From contig NZ_JONO01000023.1 of assembly GCF_000711895.1 (NCBI RefSeq), positions 25,556-89,555 on the forward strand: DNA of 64,000 bases, written 5' to 3'. Source of the DNA: Photorhabdus australis DSM 17609. Its GTDB lineage: Bacteria; Pseudomonadota; Gammaproteobacteria; Enterobacterales; Enterobacteriaceae. The translations under genes were made by a program, and so were the position numbers. Below are positions 16,928 through 27,799 of this stretch, one piece after another; within the stretch, counting starts at the first letter, position 1, and each line of letters opens with the position of its first letter. The notes under the pieces are model-generated. The model was not told the origin of the DNA. It saw only the letters and a program-made list of their open reading frames with translations, and made no database searches.

Positions 16928-17429
16928 ACGTTTAGATAAAAACAAACACAACAGAAATAATTTTGACTGTGGTGAACCCGCGCTAAACAACTATTTGAAA
17001 GCAGTATCGGGACAACATGATAAAAAGGACTTATCAAGAACATTCGTCCTGACAAGTAGTCAAAATGGAACTCAAATAAAGGGATACTATTCCCTAGCAC
17101 TATGCACGGTAGAACTAGACGAACTACCAGAAAAAATATCGAAAAAATACCATTCAACACTACATTGCGCACTTATTGGTCGCCTGGCTATAAGTAAGTC
17201 ATTTCAACGCCAAGGATTTGGTGAAATCTTACTTATAGATGCAATTCGAAAAGCTATGGAGTCGTCAAAATCTATTCCCACCCCAATGATTATCGTCGAT
17301 GCTAAAAACGACATAGCCCAAAAACTGTATATGAACGTAGGGTTTGAGGAATTTCCTCAGACAAAGAGTAAACTGTTCATGCCTATGACTGTTGCAATAG
17401 AAATGATAAAAAGGGTAGATCTGATGTAA
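16917..17429 (+). CDS. GNAT-family toxin (TacT/AtaT-like tRNA acetyltransferase)
   Basis: A 170-residue protein with the family opening ERLDKNKHNRNNFDCGEPALNNYL. The acetyl-CoA loop is LIGRLAISKSFQRQGFGEILLIDAI (about residues 81-105), and the C-terminal catalytic Tyr region is AKNDIAQKLYMNVGFEEFP. Family members acetylate aminoacyl-tRNA and stop translation; the tRNA target cannot be read here. It is encoded directly after and overlapping its DUF1778 antitoxin. The pair lies between the immunity array and nested ERIC repeats. Confidence 0.9.
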   Translation: MKIERLDKNKHNRNNFDCGEPALNNYLKAVSGQHDKKDLSRTFVLTSSQNGTQIKGYYSLALCTVELDELPEKISKKYHSTLHCALIGRLAISKSFQRQGFGEILLIDAIRKAMESSKSIPTPMIIVDAKNDIAQKLYMNVGFEEFPQTKSKLFMPMTVAIEMIKRVDLM

Positions 17430-17566
17430 CATATCAAAAGCAGGCAAATACACAATTCAGTCTCGGTTCAAATTATTTTCTCGCCCTATTAACGCTTAAA
17501 TACCCATTCAACCCACTTTTTATACCCATCTCCCCCCTAATACTAAAAACTCGCGTTGCTCTCAAT

Positions 17567-17818
17567 TATACCCGTCATCTTTCAAGTTGCCTCTTTGTTG
17601 GCTGCACTCACGCATCCCGGTCACATCGTTATCTATACCCTTCATCTTTCAAGCTGCTGCTTTGTTGGCTGCGTTCACTTACCCCAGTCACATAGTTATC
17701 TATGCTCCTGGGGATGCGTTCTCTTGCCGCCGCTCTGCAACTTGAAATCTATTGGGTATATGCTCCCGGGGATTCGCTCCCTTGCCGTCGCGATCCATCT
17801 TGAAATCCATTGGGTATA
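17567..17818. repeat. Outer ERIC element, split by a second ERIC
   Basis: Left half 17567-17635 and right half 17759-17818 join at ATC-TA-TGCTCCC to give a 127-bp element once the 125-bp net insertion is removed. It belongs to the CCCGGGGATTCGCTCCC sequence type. Confidence 0.9.
17634..17760. repeat. Inner ERIC element nested in another ERIC
   Basis: Exactly 127 bp from TATACCC to GGGTATA, of the CCTGGGGATGCGTTCTC sequence type. It interrupts the outer element at its central TATG, with TA present at both junctions, as expected for a TA target duplication. Confidence 0.92.
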
Positions 17819-17854
17819 GCATTCAGGAAAGAGAATTCCGCAAATTCGTTAAAC

Positions 17855-18082
17855 TCAGATAATCCGATGTTTCTCTAATTGAACCTGCCGAGCCGCTTCA
17901 CGCGCCATTCGCTTTTTACGGACATCACAAGGTTCTGGACAATCACAGACTTTTTCTACACCAATGCTGCCTAAACCACCACAGCTCCCTTGTATACTTT
18001 TACGTTTAATCATATAGCCCAACGACATTCCCGCAAAAGCCAGCAGGAAAAAGACAAAAGCTGCAATAAATACTTTCAGCAC
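17855..18082 (-). CDS. nqrM: Na+-NQR maturation protein NqrM
   Basis: A 75-residue protein with one N-terminal membrane helix (VFIAAFVFFLLAFAGMSLGYMI) and four cysteines in CGGLGSIGVEKVCDCPEPC, as in NqrM (DUF539). NqrM is needed for assembly of Na+-NQR, apparently by delivering iron to the cysteine-bound centre between NqrD and NqrE. It is the last gene of the nqr transcript, 13 bp after apbE. Confidence 0.92.
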   Translation of the reverse strand: MLKVFIAAFVFFLLAFAGMSLGYMIKRKSIQGSCGGLGSIGVEKVCDCPEPCDVRKKRMAREAARQVQLEKHRII

Positions 18083-18095
18083 TTATTTCCCCTCC

Positions 18096-19124
18096 TCATT
18101 GATTTTTCTGTAGATATGGCTCAAAGGCTTTACTGTAACGCTCTTCAAAACCTTTTTCCGTTTTTACAATCATAAAAACCGGGATATTAAGTTTTTCTGC
18201 AACTTCCATCCCTTTTTCCGGCCCTAAAACATTCAGTCCGGTAGAAAGCCCATCAGCACTCATACAAACCGGAGCAATCACTGTAATAGAGACTAAATTA
18301 TGAGAAATAGGGTTTCCTGTTTTTGGGTCAATCGTATGTGAATAACGCACACCATCTTGCTCAAAGTAATTACGGTAATCACCAGAAGTCGCTATCGACA
18401 TATTCCCAGGCATTATCACTTCCTGAGCATTTTGTGCTATACCAGTGTCAGATGGCTTTTCAATTGCAATCCGCCACGGTAGATCTTTTCCACTATGGCC
18501 TGATGTGCGAACTTCACCGCCAATATCAACCATATAATCCTGAATATTCTGCGATTCCAAATATTCAGCAACAACATCTACGCCATAACCCTTAGCGATA
18601 GATGATAAATCAACATACAACTCTGGAACGGTTTTAATCAGGTTATTACCTTCTACCGCCAATTTTTCAATCCCAATCCATTTACGGCGTTTTTCCAGTT
18701 CACTCGCAGAAGGTGCTTTCGTCACACGGCCTTCAGGGCCAAACCCCCATAAATTAACCAATGGGCCAACCGTCACATCTAAAGCACCATCGGTTAATTT
18801 ATTAATGTAGATCGCTTCTTTAACCACTCTAGCTGTCGCTGGCGATACCGGGAATGGCTGATTAATTTCACGACTTTGATTAAAACGACTCAATTCAGAA
18901 TCAGGACGATATGTCGACATCTGATCGTTAACTTCCTCCAGCAAACGATCAATCTCTTTTTGCAGAGTTTCTAGCGAAGGCGCCGACGAACCCGTGACAA
19001 ATTTAATGGAATAGTAAGTCCCCATTGTTTGCCCATGAATATTTTTCTGCTCCAGACCATCACATGCCGCCAATAGCAACACTGCAAACATTAACGCTAT
19101 CCAGCTATTTATCTTTTTACGCAC
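18096..19124 (-). CDS. apbE: FAD:protein FMN transferase ApbE (lipoprotein)
   Basis: A 342-residue protein with a lipoprotein signal (AVLLLAACDG, lipobox Cys near residue 21), so it is anchored facing the periplasm. The ApbE fold shows GTYYSIKF, the long conserved ALDVTVGPLVNLWGFGP segment, IDGGEV-like VDIGGEVRTSG, and the C-terminal DGLSTGLNVLGPEKG. It transfers FMN from FAD to threonine in SGAT motifs; NqrB and NqrC here both carry such a motif. It follows nqrF after a GC-rich hairpin. Confidence 0.93.
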   Translation of the reverse strand: MRKKINSWIALMFAVLLLAACDGLEQKNIHGQTMGTYYSIKFVTGSSAPSLETLQKEIDRLLEEVNDQMSTYRPDSELSRFNQSREINQPFPVSPATARVVKEAIYINKLTDGALDVTVGPLVNLWGFGPEGRVTKAPSASELEKRRKWIGIEKLAVEGNNLIKTVPELYVDLSSIAKGYGVDVVAEYLESQNIQDYMVDIGGEVRTSGHSGKDLPWRIAIEKPSDTGIAQNAQEVIMPGNMSIATSGDYRNYFEQDGVRYSHTIDPKTGNPISHNLVSITVIAPVCMSADGLSTGLNVLGPEKGMEVAEKLNIPVFMIVKTEKGFEERYSKAFEPYLQKNQ

Positions 19125-19150
19125 AGTTAATTACTCTTTCCGAATTGTTA

Positions 19151-19172
19151 GCGCCCACAAAATTGTGGGCGC
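19151..19172 (-). terminator. Intercistronic hairpin between nqrF and apbE
   Basis: Perfect inverted repeat GCGCCCACAA / TTGTGGGCGC with a tight loop and no U-tract. It more likely limits or processes transcript into apbE-nqrM than ends transcription completely. Confidence 0.5.
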
Positions 19173-19203
19173 CCGTCATTAAAATCAAATCACTTATGGC
19201 TTA

Positions 19204-20430
19204 TCAGCCACCGAAATCATCCAACATGATGTTTTCATCTTCGACACCGAGATCTTTCAACATCTTGATCACCGCGGCATTCATGACCGGAGGCCCACAC
19301 ATGTAAAATTCACAATCTTCAGGCGCCGGATGATCCTTCAAATAATTCTCATACAGAACATTATGGATAAAACCGGTGTAGCCATCCCAGTTGTCTTCAG
19401 GCAACGCATCGGATAGGGCCACATTCCAGGTAAAGTTTTCATTTTCCGCTGCTAGCTGATCAAAATCCTCTGTATAGAACATTTCACGTTTAGAACGGGC
19501 ACCATACCAGAAACTAATCTTACGTTTGGAATTCAATCGGTTAAGCTGATCAAAGATATGAGAACGCATTGGTGCCATACCTGCACCACCACCGATGAAG
19601 ATCATTTCCGCATCAGTATCTTTTGCAAAAAATTCACCAAACGGGCCAGAAATAGTCACTTTATCACCGGGTTTCAGTGACCAAATATAAGAAGACATGA
19701 TTCCCGGAGGAGCTTCTGAATTCTTTGGCGGCGGCGTCGCAATACGAACATTAAGCATGATAATACCGTGTTCTTCTGGGTAATTCGCCATTGAATAAGC
19801 ACGAACTGTCGGCTCTTTCACCTCAGAAACGAAACGGAACAAATTAAATTTATCCCAGTCTTCACGGTATTCTTCCGGTACATCATAATCCGCGTAATGC
19901 GCAATATGTGGTTCAGCCTCAATCTGAATATAACCACCTGCACGGAAAGGCACAACTTCCCCATCAGGGATCTTTAATTTCAGCTCCTTAATGAAAGTTG
20001 CCTTGTTATCATTGGAGATAACTTCACATTCCCATTTCTTAACACCAAATATCTCTTCTGGCAGGTCGATTTTCAGGTTCTGTTTTACATTGACCTGACA
20101 AGCCAAACGGCAGCCCTCTTTTGCTTCACGCTTATTAATATGAGAAAGCTCCGTCGGCAAAATATCGCCACCACCATCTTTAATTTTTACGCGGCATTGA
20201 CCACAAGAACCACCACCACCACAAGCAGAGGATACAAAAATACCCTGGCTTGATAACATATTTAGCAATTTATCACCGGCTGGAGCCGTAAAGCTCTTTT
20301 CCGGATCACCATTAACTTCAACTTTAATATCCCCAGTGTTAACTAACTTTGATTTTGCGAACAAAATTAGGGCCGTTAGTACCAACACGATTAGGGTAAA
20401 CATCACTACGCCTAAAATTATTATATCCAT
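19204..20430 (-). CDS. nqrF: Na+-translocating NADH:quinone reductase subunit F
   Basis: A 408-residue electron-entry subunit. It has one N-terminal membrane helix ([21 protein letters not shown]), a ferredoxin-like [2Fe-2S] domain with [17 protein letters not shown] and a later GCRLACQV, then an FAD domain ([13 protein letters not shown]) and an NADH-binding domain ([25 protein letters not shown]). It oxidises NADH in the cytoplasm and passes electrons to the other Nqr subunits. It is last of the six structural genes. Length and motifs are intact. Confidence 0.97.
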   Translation of the reverse strand: MDIIILGVVMFTLIVLVLTALILFAKSKLVNTGDIKVEVNGDPEKSFTAPAGDKLLNMLSSQGIFVSSACGGGGSCGQCRVKIKDGGGDILPTELSHINKREAKEGCRLACQVNVKQNLKIDLPEEIFGVKKWECEVISNDNKATFIKELKLKIPDGEVVPFRAGGYIQIEAEPHIAHYADYDVPEEYREDWDKFNLFRFVSEVKEPTVRAYSMANYPEEHGIIMLNVRIATPPPKNSEAPPGIMSSYIWSLKPGDKVTISGPFGEFFAKDTDAEMIFIGGGAGMAPMRSHIFDQLNRLNSKRKISFWYGARSKREMFYTEDFDQLAAENENFTWNVALSDALPEDNWDGYTGFIHNVLYENYLKDHPAPEDCEFYMCGPPVMNAAVIKMLKDLGVEDENIMLDDFGG

Positions 20431-20445
20431 GAACTCTTCTCGCCC

Positions 20446-21042
20446 TTATAGCTGCACACCGGAGAAGGACATAAAGCCCAATGCCATTAAACCCGTGGTG
20501 ATAAAGGTGATCCCCAACCCTTTCAAACCAGCCGGAACATCAGCGTATTTCATCTTTTCACGGATAGAAGCCAACAGAACAATTGCCAGCATCCAACCTA
20601 TACCTGAACCAAAGCCATACACGATGGATTCAGAAAAGTTATAGTCACGCTGCGCCATGAAAGAGACACCACCGAAAATCGCACAGTTAACGGTAATAAG
20701 TGGCAAGAAAATGCCAAGAGCGTTATAGAGCGACGGAAAATAGCGATCAAGGATCATTTCCAGAATCTGTACCAACGCCGCAATCACTCCGATAAAGGTG
20801 ATAAAGTTCAGGAAGCTGAGATCAACCCCTTCAACCAATGCGCCATCACGTAAGACCAGGTTATACACCAAATTATTGGCAGGAACAGAGATCCCCAGCA
20901 CCACTGTTACCGCAATCCCCAGACCAAACGCCGTAGCTACATTTTTCGATACCGCCAGGAAAGTACACATTCCGAGGAAGAAAGCCAACGCCATATTCTC
21001 AATAAAGACCGCGCGGACAAACAGGCTAATATAATGTTCCAT
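20446..21042 (-). CDS. nqrE: Na+-NQR subunit E
   Basis: A 198-residue polytopic membrane protein, six helices. Cys26 (LGMCTFLAV) and the Cys in [11 protein letters not shown] are the conserved pair that, with the NqrD cysteines, holds the membrane-embedded iron centre. It pairs with NqrD, its structural twin of inverted topology. It is 15 bp upstream of nqrF and 8 bp after nqrD. Confidence 0.97.
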   Translation of the reverse strand: MEHYISLFVRAVFIENMALAFFLGMCTFLAVSKNVATAFGLGIAVTVVLGISVPANNLVYNLVLRDGALVEGVDLSFLNFITFIGVIAALVQILEMILDRYFPSLYNALGIFLPLITVNCAIFGGVSFMAQRDYNFSESIVYGFGSGIGWMLAIVLLASIREKMKYADVPAGLKGLGITFITTGLMALGFMSFSGVQL

Positions 21043-21050
21043 GTTGTCAG

Positions 21051-21680
21051 TTATTCCTTCTCAACCTGCGCCGGTTTCAAAGTCCGCAGACCCCAAATCA
21101 GCATACCAATAATGAAAAACGCACTAGGTGCTAACAGGAACAATCCGTTAGGTTGATACCAGCCACCATTCTGTGCCGATTCCATAATGGTAATACCGAA
21201 CAGTTTGCCGGAACCAAATAGCTCACGCAGGAAGCCAACCAGTACCAAAATAACACCGTAACCCAAGCCATTACCGATACCATCCATAAAGCTTTCAATA
21301 GGTGGAGATTTCATCGCATAGGCTTCTGCTCGCCCCATCACGATACAGTTAGTAATGATAAGACCAACAAATACAGATAATTGCTTGGAAATTTCATAAG
21401 CATATGCCTGCAAAATCTGATCTACGACGATAACCAGCGATGCAATAATTGCCATTTGTACAATGATTCGCACACTGCCAGGGATGTAATGACGGATCAA
21501 CGAGATAAAAAAGCTGGAAAAGGCAGTAACCAATGTTACCGCTATTGTCATTACCAATGCGGTTTCCAGTTTGGTTGTTACAGCCAGCGCTGAACAGATC
21601 CCCAAAACCTGCAATGCAATCGGGTTATTATCCAATAGTGGCCCAAGAAGGACGCGTTTTATTTCTTTGCTATCAGCCAT
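21051..21680 (-). CDS. nqrD: Na+-NQR subunit D
   Basis: A 209-residue membrane protein with six helices. Cys29 ([11 protein letters not shown]) and the Cys in [14 protein letters not shown] are the conserved iron-centre ligands. Its start overlaps the nqrC stop by 8 bp, indicating translational coupling. The NqrDE pair forms the core through which electrons cross the membrane during Na+ pumping. Confidence 0.97.
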   Translation of the reverse strand: MADSKEIKRVLLGPLLDNNPIALQVLGICSALAVTTKLETALVMTIAVTLVTAFSSFFISLIRHYIPGSVRIIVQMAIIASLVIVVDQILQAYAYEISKQLSVFVGLIITNCIVMGRAEAYAMKSPPIESFMDGIGNGLGYGVILVLVGFLRELFGSGKLFGITIMESAQNGGWYQPNGLFLLAPSAFFIIGMLIWGLRTLKPAQVEKE

Positions 21681-22470
21681 CTTTCAACGCTCCTTCGCGT
21701 ACTTTTTTCAGGAACGGACCAAAGCCGTTATCCCCTAACCAGAAATTAAACATATTCTGCACACCATTAGAGGTCAGAGTCGCACCAGACAAGCCATCAA
21801 CACCATAAGAGTCATCAGTAGCCGCGCCGCCACGGACAATTTTGATCGCCGGATTACCTTCATCGTTATACAGTTTTTTACCTACCCACTGCTTACGCCA
21901 TTGTGGATTATCAACTTCGCCACCCAGCCCCGGTGTCTCACCGTGTGAATAATAAGTGATACCACGAGCCGTCTTACCGTCCACATCAACGGAGATAAAG
22001 GCATACATGACAGACCACAGACCAGAACCATAAACAGGCAGAACAATTTCTCGAGTTTTACCCTGCTCATTCTTTATCAAATAGACTTCGGCCATATTGG
22101 CACGACGGCGTATTTTTGCCAGATCCTTCTCCGGTGGTAATGCGATACTGGTATCATCACTGCGCAACGCATCGTTCAGGTTAAACTTGCCCTGACTGCT
22201 TTCAAGCGTTGCCGTCTCCAGATTTAATAACTCAGTTTTAATACGGCTTTTGAATGTTTCTTTAACTTCATCAGCGCTCATTTGAGGTTTCAATAAGCCA
22301 GCAACATCGAGAATATTACGTTGTTTATCCAGCAGTTTTTGTTCCTGTTGCTGAGATTTTAATCCCACCGCCGAACCTGCCACAACAATCGAACAAACGA
22401 GACATAGCACAAAAACAACAATAAACGTTCTGCCGATGCTGTCATTATTTTTTGGTTTATCATTAGCCAC
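21673..22470 (-). CDS. nqrC: Na+-NQR subunit C
   Basis: A 265-residue subunit. GTG at 22470 is chosen because GGAGAAAA sits just upstream and the protein then begins [13 protein letters not shown], as in relatives; the frame continues upstream only into nqrB. One N-terminal membrane helix ([22 protein letters not shown]) anchors a periplasmic FMN domain with the attachment motif [11 protein letters not shown], whose Thr receives FMN from ApbE. The start overlaps the nqrB stop by 8 bp. Confidence 0.95.
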   Translation of the reverse strand: MANDKPKNNDSIGRTFIVVFVLCLVCSIVVAGSAVGLKSQQQEQKLLDKQRNILDVAGLLKPQMSADEVKETFKSRIKTELLNLETATLESSQGKFNLNDALRSDDTSIALPPEKDLAKIRRRANMAEVYLIKNEQGKTREIVLPVYGSGLWSVMYAFISVDVDGKTARGITYYSHGETPGLGGEVDNPQWRKQWVGKKLYNDEGNPAIKIVRGGAATDDSYGVDGLSGATLTSNGVQNMFNFWLGDNGFGPFLKKVREGALKDG

Positions 22471-23701
22471 GGGCTTTTCTCCGCTTAACATTGGCTTGCA
22501 CTACCAGATAATCAAACAATGGCGCAAACAAGTTTGCGAACAGAATCGCCAACATCATACCTTCTGGGTATGCTGGATTAACGACCCTAATAAGAACGCA
22601 CATCACACCAATCAGAATGCCGTACCACCATTTACCTTTATCGGTAAATGAAGCGGATACCGGATCTGTCGCCATAAAAATCATACCAAAAGCGAAACCA
22701 CCCAAAACCATATGCCAATACCACTGCATAGCAAACAACGGGTTAGTATCTGAACCAATAGCATTCAACAGGTAAGAAGTTGCAACCATACCCAGCATGA
22801 CACCAGCAACAATGCGCCATGAAGCAATACGGGTAAACAGAATGATTGCGCCACCAATGAGAATCATCAAAGTGGACACTTCACCAATAGAGCCAGGAAT
22901 ATTGCCAATGAAAGCATCCATCCAGGTAATAGGCTGACCAGTAACCGTATTCACCAATCCATGACTACCACCAGCCGCCCACTGAGACAGAGGAGTTGCA
23001 CCAGAAAAACCATCAGCCGCAGTCCATACCAAGTCACCTGAAATCTGTGCCGGATAAGCAAAGAACAGGAAAGCACGGCCAGCCAGCGCCGGGTTTAAGA
23101 AGTTACGACCGGTACCACCGAAGACCTCTTTCGCAATGACAACACCGAATGTAATACCCAGCGCCGCCTGCCACAAAGGAATTGTTGGTGGAACAATCAA
23201 CGCAAACAGAATAGAGGTAACGAAAAATCCCTCGTTAATTTCATGTTTACGGATAATGGCAAACAGCACTTCCCAGAAGCCACCGACTAAAAATACAACG
23301 ATGTAAACGGGCAGAAAGTAAGTTGCACCAAGCAACATTTTACTGCCCCAGCCAGCATCCAGTGTCAGTGATGCACCCAAAAACTGAGCAACACGATAGT
23401 GCCAGTCAGATGCCAGAAGTTGTTGTAACTCTGCGCCACTGTATAAGTGATACAGTGCAGGAATCGCCTGCTGACCAACGTTATACATTCCCCAAAACAT
23501 TGCCGGGAATACCGCCAGCCATACCGTGATCATCATACGCTTTAGATCGATAGCATCGCGGACATGAGCACGACCAGAAGTTACTGTACCTGGTGTATAA
23601 AAAATCGTCGTTACCGCTTCATACAACGGATAATATTTTGCTAACTTGCCCCCGGGCTCAAAGTGATGCTCAATTTTTTCAAAAAAGTTTTTCAGGCCCA
23701 T
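22463..23701 (-). CDS. nqrB: Na+-NQR subunit B
   Basis: A 412-residue, ten-helix membrane subunit. The covalent FMN site is [12 protein letters not shown] (Thr in SGAT, mid-protein). It also binds riboflavin and contributes to the quinone site and the Na+ path. The N-terminus [14 protein letters not shown] and the loop [14 protein letters not shown] segment ([13 protein letters not shown]) are typical. It lies 3 bp after nqrA. Confidence 0.97.
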   Translation of the reverse strand: MGLKNFFEKIEHHFEPGGKLAKYYPLYEAVTTIFYTPGTVTSGRAHVRDAIDLKRMMITVWLAVFPAMFWGMYNVGQQAIPALYHLYSGAELQQLLASDWHYRVAQFLGASLTLDAGWGSKMLLGATYFLPVYIVVFLVGGFWEVLFAIIRKHEINEGFFVTSILFALIVPPTIPLWQAALGITFGVVIAKEVFGGTGRNFLNPALAGRAFLFFAYPAQISGDLVWTAADGFSGATPLSQWAAGGSHGLVNTVTGQPITWMDAFIGNIPGSIGEVSTLMILIGGAIILFTRIASWRIVAGVMLGMVATSYLLNAIGSDTNPLFAMQWYWHMVLGGFAFGMIFMATDPVSASFTDKGKWWYGILIGVMCVLIRVVNPAYPEGMMLAILFANLFAPLFDYLVVQANVKRRKARG

Positions 23702-23704
23702 GGA

Positions 23705-25048
23705 TCATCCTTCCTGCTCAATCTTAGTCAGCACTTCACGCAGCACCGGACCATATTCATATTTGCCCGGGCAGACGTAGGTACAAAGTGCCAAATCTTC
23801 CTCATCTAACTCCAGGCAACCCAGCGCCTGAGCACTGTCAGTATCGCCTGCCAGCAAATCCCGCAGTAAATGCGTTGCCATAATATCCAAAGGCATAACA
23901 CGCTCATAGTTGCCGATTGGTACCATAGAACGTTCACCGCCATTGGTTGTGGTTGAAAAAGCAAAACGCTTATTCTTCAGGAAATGACCAATAGTAGTAC
24001 GAGTAATGGAAAATTTATCAGAACCCGGCATGATCCAACCGAACAGCTCTTTTTCACGGCCTTCACGCAAAACAGAAACCAGAGTGTGGAAACGACCAAG
24101 ATAGTGATGAACTTCATCTGACTGAGTACCGCACAATACGGAGCCCGAAATAATACGATTTTCACCCTCTTTAAGCTGATCCTGAGTTAACTCAAGCAGA
24201 TCAGCCCCTAAACAAGTACGTACAAGACGCGGTTTCTCAACCTGTGGACCTGCTAGCGCAATAACACGGTCAGTATAAAGTGTACCGGTAGTGAATAATT
24301 TACCGATAGCAATCACATCCTGATACCCTAGGTGCCACACCGTTTTAGTCGCACTGGTGGGTTCAATAAAGTGAATGTGAGTTCCAACTAATCCCGCAGG
24401 ATGTGGGCCAGAGAACTGATTATAAGTGATTTGTGCATTACTACTGGCATTTGGCAAATTTCCTACACCATGGCAAACATGGACTTTACCTTCTGTCAGT
24501 TTAGTCAGCACATTCATGCCATCAATGAAAGCCTCTTCTTCGGTAGCAATAATAACCTGTGGATTTGCAGCCAGAGGCTGAGTATCCATAGCAGTTACAA
24601 AAATTGCTTTTGGCGTGGAACCTGGAACAGGACTTCGACTGTAAGGACGGGTACGCAGAGCAGTCCATAACCCGGAATCGATGAGATTCTTTTCTACTTG
24701 TTGACGGGATAACTGAGAAAGTTGGATTCGATCATAACGGTCAAAATTAACCTGTTCGTCTCCCGTTATCTCAATCACGATTGACTGTAAAACACGTTGC
24801 TCCCCGCGATTAATCGCCACAACCTGCCCACAGGCCGGACTGGTAAAAACCACACCTGGATTCTTTTTATCTTCAAAAAGAATCTGCCCTTTTTTAACAT
24901 GCTCACCTTCCTTAACCAACATAGAAGGACGCATTCCAACATACTCTTCACCTAACAGTGCTACATGGCGAATCGTCGGACCGTCTTCTATTACTTGAGC
25001 AGGCGCTCCTGCTATCGGGAGGTCGAGTCCTTTTTTAATTTTAATCAT
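23705..25048 (-). CDS. nqrA: Na+-NQR subunit A
   Basis: A 447-residue cytoplasmic-side subunit without membrane helices. It begins [16 protein letters not shown], has the lipoyl-like N-terminal domain ([22 protein letters not shown]) and ends in ECxL-type [27 protein letters not shown]. It is the first gene of nqrABCDEF-apbE-nqrM. NqrA contributes to ubiquinone binding and reduction. Confidence 0.97.
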   Translation of the reverse strand: MIKIKKGLDLPIAGAPAQVIEDGPTIRHVALLGEEYVGMRPSMLVKEGEHVKKGQILFEDKKNPGVVFTSPACGQVVAINRGEQRVLQSIVIEITGDEQVNFDRYDRIQLSQLSRQQVEKNLIDSGLWTALRTRPYSRSPVPGSTPKAIFVTAMDTQPLAANPQVIIATEEEAFIDGMNVLTKLTEGKVHVCHGVGNLPNASSNAQITYNQFSGPHPAGLVGTHIHFIEPTSATKTVWHLGYQDVIAIGKLFTTGTLYTDRVIALAGPQVEKPRLVRTCLGADLLELTQDQLKEGENRIISGSVLCGTQSDEVHHYLGRFHTLVSVLREGREKELFGWIMPGSDKFSITRTTIGHFLKNKRFAFSTTTNGGERSMVPIGNYERVMPLDIMATHLLRDLLAGDTDSAQALGCLELDEEDLALCTYVCPGKYEYGPVLREVLTKIEQEG

Positions 25049-25463
25049 AAGATTTGCACAAGTTTATCAATTAAATCATATGCTACAAATTACCTGGTGG
25101 TAACATAGCCACTCTATAAAAAACCCTTTAAGCCACGAATCGCACCCGGGTTATTATTCTCCGATAATTATTACGATTTTCTTAATCTCCGGGCGGCAAT
25201 TTTAACATCTCCCCCCTTAGGCTGTCTGACTAATCAAGTGATTTACTTCAAGCAAACAGGAATAATTTTGGCACTGAACCGTCAATAAATCGTAAAAAAC
25301 GAATAATTATATCACCTTTATCGACAGTTGATTATTTTTTAATCTTAAAGTCACTTTGTAGAAAAAAGCCACGGTTATTATTCTTTATTCACAAAGTTGA
25401 TAATTCATGGCAATCTTAAGCTAAATTTTTAATGAATTCCCTACGTTTCTATACGGTAGTCAC
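25049..25463. promoter_or_regulatory. Divergent promoter region nqrA / dpaA
   Basis: 415 bp of AT-rich DNA between divergent start codons, so it must hold promoters for both. No supported gene, and no operator could be assigned with confidence. nqrA has a weak ribosome binding site, while dpaA starts shortly after TACGGTAGTCAC. Confidence 0.5.
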
Positions 25464-26198
25464 ATGAAAAAAACAGCTGCTTTTGCTGCAATAATATTGA
25501 TGCTTTTTAGTTCACTCCTGCCTATCTATGCCCGGGATACTCCCTTTGATTTAAAGTCAAATCCATCTGAACAACCTGGTTATCCTGTATTTATCCAGAT
25601 ATTCAAAGAAGAGCGGATACTAGAGCTTTATACTAAAGACAATCATGGAAGCTACCAACTAGCTAAAAGTTATCCCATCTGTAATTACTCTGGCGGCCTT
25701 GGCCCCAAAACCATGGAAGGGGATCTGAAAAGCCCGGAAGGATTTTATCGTATAAAAACCAATCAATTAAATCCGAATAGTCGGTATTACCGATCTATTA
25801 ATCTGGGTTTTCCAAATGAATACGATAAATCCAGAGGTTATTCCGGTAACTATTTAATGATCCATGGAGAATGTAAATCTGTCGGTTGTTACGCTATGAC
25901 TAACAATTACATGGATGAAATCTACCATTATGTAGAAAGTGCATTACTAAATGGACAATATGAAATTAATATCAATATTTATCCATTCAGAATGACACCG
26001 CAAAATATGTTACGTCACCGGGCATCTTCCCATTATATATTTTGGCTACAATTACAACCGGCCTATGAGTATTTTGTAAAAAACCGCCGACCGGCAGCTA
26101 TCAGCGTCATCAATGGTCAATATGCCGTTAATGCTATACCTCTTAAATCGCCACTTTTGCAAAATCAATCACAATATGCGTTCACCAAGGTGAAATAA
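25464..26198 (+). CDS. dpaA: Murein L,D-transpeptidase-family protein DpaA/LdtF (YafK)
   Basis: A 244-residue periplasmic protein with a signal peptide (MKKTAAFAAIILMLFSSLLPIYA). The YkuD-type catalytic signature is LMIHGECKSVGCYAMTN (about residues 132-148), with Cys the nucleophile. In E. coli the orthologue (YafK) cleaves Braun lipoprotein from peptidoglycan. Gene order with yafJ and gmhA and then fadE matches enterobacteria. Its 3' end overlaps the convergent yafJ gene by 30 bp. Confidence 0.92.
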   Translation: MKKTAAFAAIILMLFSSLLPIYARDTPFDLKSNPSEQPGYPVFIQIFKEERILELYTKDNHGSYQLAKSYPICNYSGGLGPKTMEGDLKSPEGFYRIKTNQLNPNSRYYRSINLGFPNEYDKSRGYSGNYLMIHGECKSVGCYAMTNNYMDEIYHYVESALLNGQYEININIYPFRMTPQNMLRHRASSHYIFWLQLQPAYEYFVKNRRPAAISVINGQYAVNAIPLKSPLLQNQSQYAFTKVK

Positions 26199-26936
26199 TG
26201 CATAGCAACCCGGCTCGATCCGATTCCAGGATTCATTGCCAGTTAAAGGCTGGGTAACAATGACGGAAACGACATCATCCGGCTGAGTGTGCTGCTGAAA
26301 ATCAATTTCAACATCCTGATCCAAAAGTTTTGCTTTCCCAAACGGCGCACGGCGGGTAATCCAGTGAAGATGCGTTGAACAATATGCCATTACAAAACAT
26401 CCATCTGACAATAGCATATTAAATACCCCTTTTTTTCTCAGTTCATCCGCTAATGACGCGATGAAACGAAATACTGCCGGCCAGTTAGAGGGCGTCCTTG
26501 GATATTTTTGTGAGAGTCGATGCAAAATCCAGCAGAAAGCATGTTCACTGTCAGTTTGCCCGACAGGACGATATTGGCCTGTTTCAAGCTGACGATAGCC
26601 TTGAAGCTGCCCATTATGGGCATAAGTCCAATTACGTCCCCACATCTGACGAATAAAAGGATGTGTGTTTTCCAACGCAACATTACCGCGGTTAGCCTGT
26701 CGGATATGAGAAATTACCACTCTGGATTTAATCGGGTATTCCTGCACGAAGCGGGCAACAGGTGAATAACAACCTGGTTGATGATCTTTAAATGTGCGAC
26801 AACCCCGCCCTTCATAAAAAGTGATCCCCCAACCATCTTTGTGGGGTCCAGTATGACCACCACGCTGAATCAGACCACGCAAACTAAAGCAGATATCTGT
26901 TGGCACATTTGCACTCATGCCAAGTAACTCACACAT
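26169..26936 (-). CDS. yafJ: Class II glutamine amidotransferase-like protein YafJ
   Basis: A 255-residue protein beginning MCELLGMSANVPTDICFSL, so Cys2 becomes the N-terminal nucleophile after Met removal. The conserved GGHTGPHKDGWGI, HIRQANRG and the HNGQLQGY segment (WTYAHNGQL) mark the Ntn glutaminase domain. There is no synthase domain, so the acceptor of the released ammonia is unknown. It lies 24 bp downstream of gmhA and is probably co-transcribed. Confidence 0.9.
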   Translation of the reverse strand: MCELLGMSANVPTDICFSLRGLIQRGGHTGPHKDGWGITFYEGRGCRTFKDHQPGCYSPVARFVQEYPIKSRVVISHIRQANRGNVALENTHPFIRQMWGRNWTYAHNGQLQGYRQLETGQYRPVGQTDSEHAFCWILHRLSQKYPRTPSNWPAVFRFIASLADELRKKGVFNMLLSDGCFVMAYCSTHLHWITRRAPFGKAKLLDQDVEIDFQQHTQPDDVVSVIVTQPLTGNESWNRIEPGCYALFHLGERIL

Positions 26937-26960
26937 TTCCCACCTCTGTAACCTGTAAAA

Positions 26961-27542
26961 TCAGGCTTTAACCATCTCTTTTTCAATCAGTTGAATCAGG
27001 ATATGAATAACTTTGATATGAATTTCCTGAATACGATCTGCATAACCAAAATGCGGGACACGAATTTCCACATCAGCGGTTCCTGCCATTTTGCCACCAT
27101 CTTTGCCTGTCAGCGTAATTACTTTCATGCCTTTCAAATGAGCAGCTTCAATTGCTTTAATAATATTACCGGAATTACCAGAAGTAGAGATACCCAGTAA
27201 TATATCTCCCTCTTTCCCTACAGCTTCCACATAACGGGAGAAAACAAATTCATAACCAAAATCATTACTAACGCAGGAAAAGTGACTGACATCAGAAATC
27301 GCAATCGCCGGATAGCCAGGGCGATTTTCACGGTAACGGCCTGTCAATTCTTCAGCAAAATGCATCGCATCACAATGCGAGCCCCCATTACCGCAGGACA
27401 ATACCTTGCCACCCGCTTTAAATGAATTAGCCAGTAATACTGCTGCTTTTTGAATTGCTTCAATATTTGCATCGTCACTTAAAAACTTTGCCAGCGTATC
27501 CGCGGCCTCGTTCAATTCACTACGGATCAGGTTTTGATACAT
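26961..27542 (-). CDS. gmhA: Sedoheptulose-7-phosphate isomerase GmhA
   Basis: A 193-residue SIS-domain enzyme making D-glycero-D-manno-heptose-7-phosphate, the first step to the heptose of the lipopolysaccharide inner core. The sugar-phosphate loop is [21 protein letters not shown] (about residues 53-73) and [17 protein letters not shown]. The C-terminal segment [16 protein letters not shown] matches the family. It is cytoplasmic, tetrameric in relatives, and first in an operon with yafJ. Confidence 0.96.
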   Translation of the reverse strand: MYQNLIRSELNEAADTLAKFLSDDANIEAIQKAAVLLANSFKAGGKVLSCGNGGSHCDAMHFAEELTGRYRENRPGYPAIAISDVSHFSCVSNDFGYEFVFSRYVEAVGKEGDILLGISTSGNSGNIIKAIEAAHLKGMKVITLTGKDGGKMAGTADVEIRVPHFGYADRIQEIHIKVIHILIQLIEKEMVKA

Positions 27543-27742
27543 AGGCTCCTCACTTCGGTCAGGTAATTTAATGTTGTGCCGAACGGCAGTTTACCGGATC
27601 AAGAGAATTGAAAGAAGACAGCATCACGTTTCTGGAGAATTAATCCGTAGCCAATCACCATGAGTTTGTGAGCTACATTGTAATTAAGATGTAAAGATAT
27701 TGATAAAAACAATTTCCTGGTCTAAAAAGAAAAGAACAACAC

Positions 27743-27759
27743 AACAGGTCCGACCTCTG
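27743..27759. promoter_or_regulatory. Probable FadR operator upstream of fadE
   Basis: AACAGGTCCGACCTCTG. The core GGTCnGACC plus the TGTT arm on the complementary strand matches the FadR consensus at 12 of 17 positions. It lies 41-57 bp before the fadE ATG. FadR represses fadE in enterobacteria until long-chain acyl-CoA appears. Confidence 0.6.
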
Positions 27760-27799
27760 ACAACTTACCTGACCCTGAGATTAACCAGGAGCTTTTATT

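Noticed and set aside
17556..17819. Plus-strand open frame of 87 codons
   Set aside because: It lies almost wholly within the nested ERIC elements; ERICs have incidental open frames.
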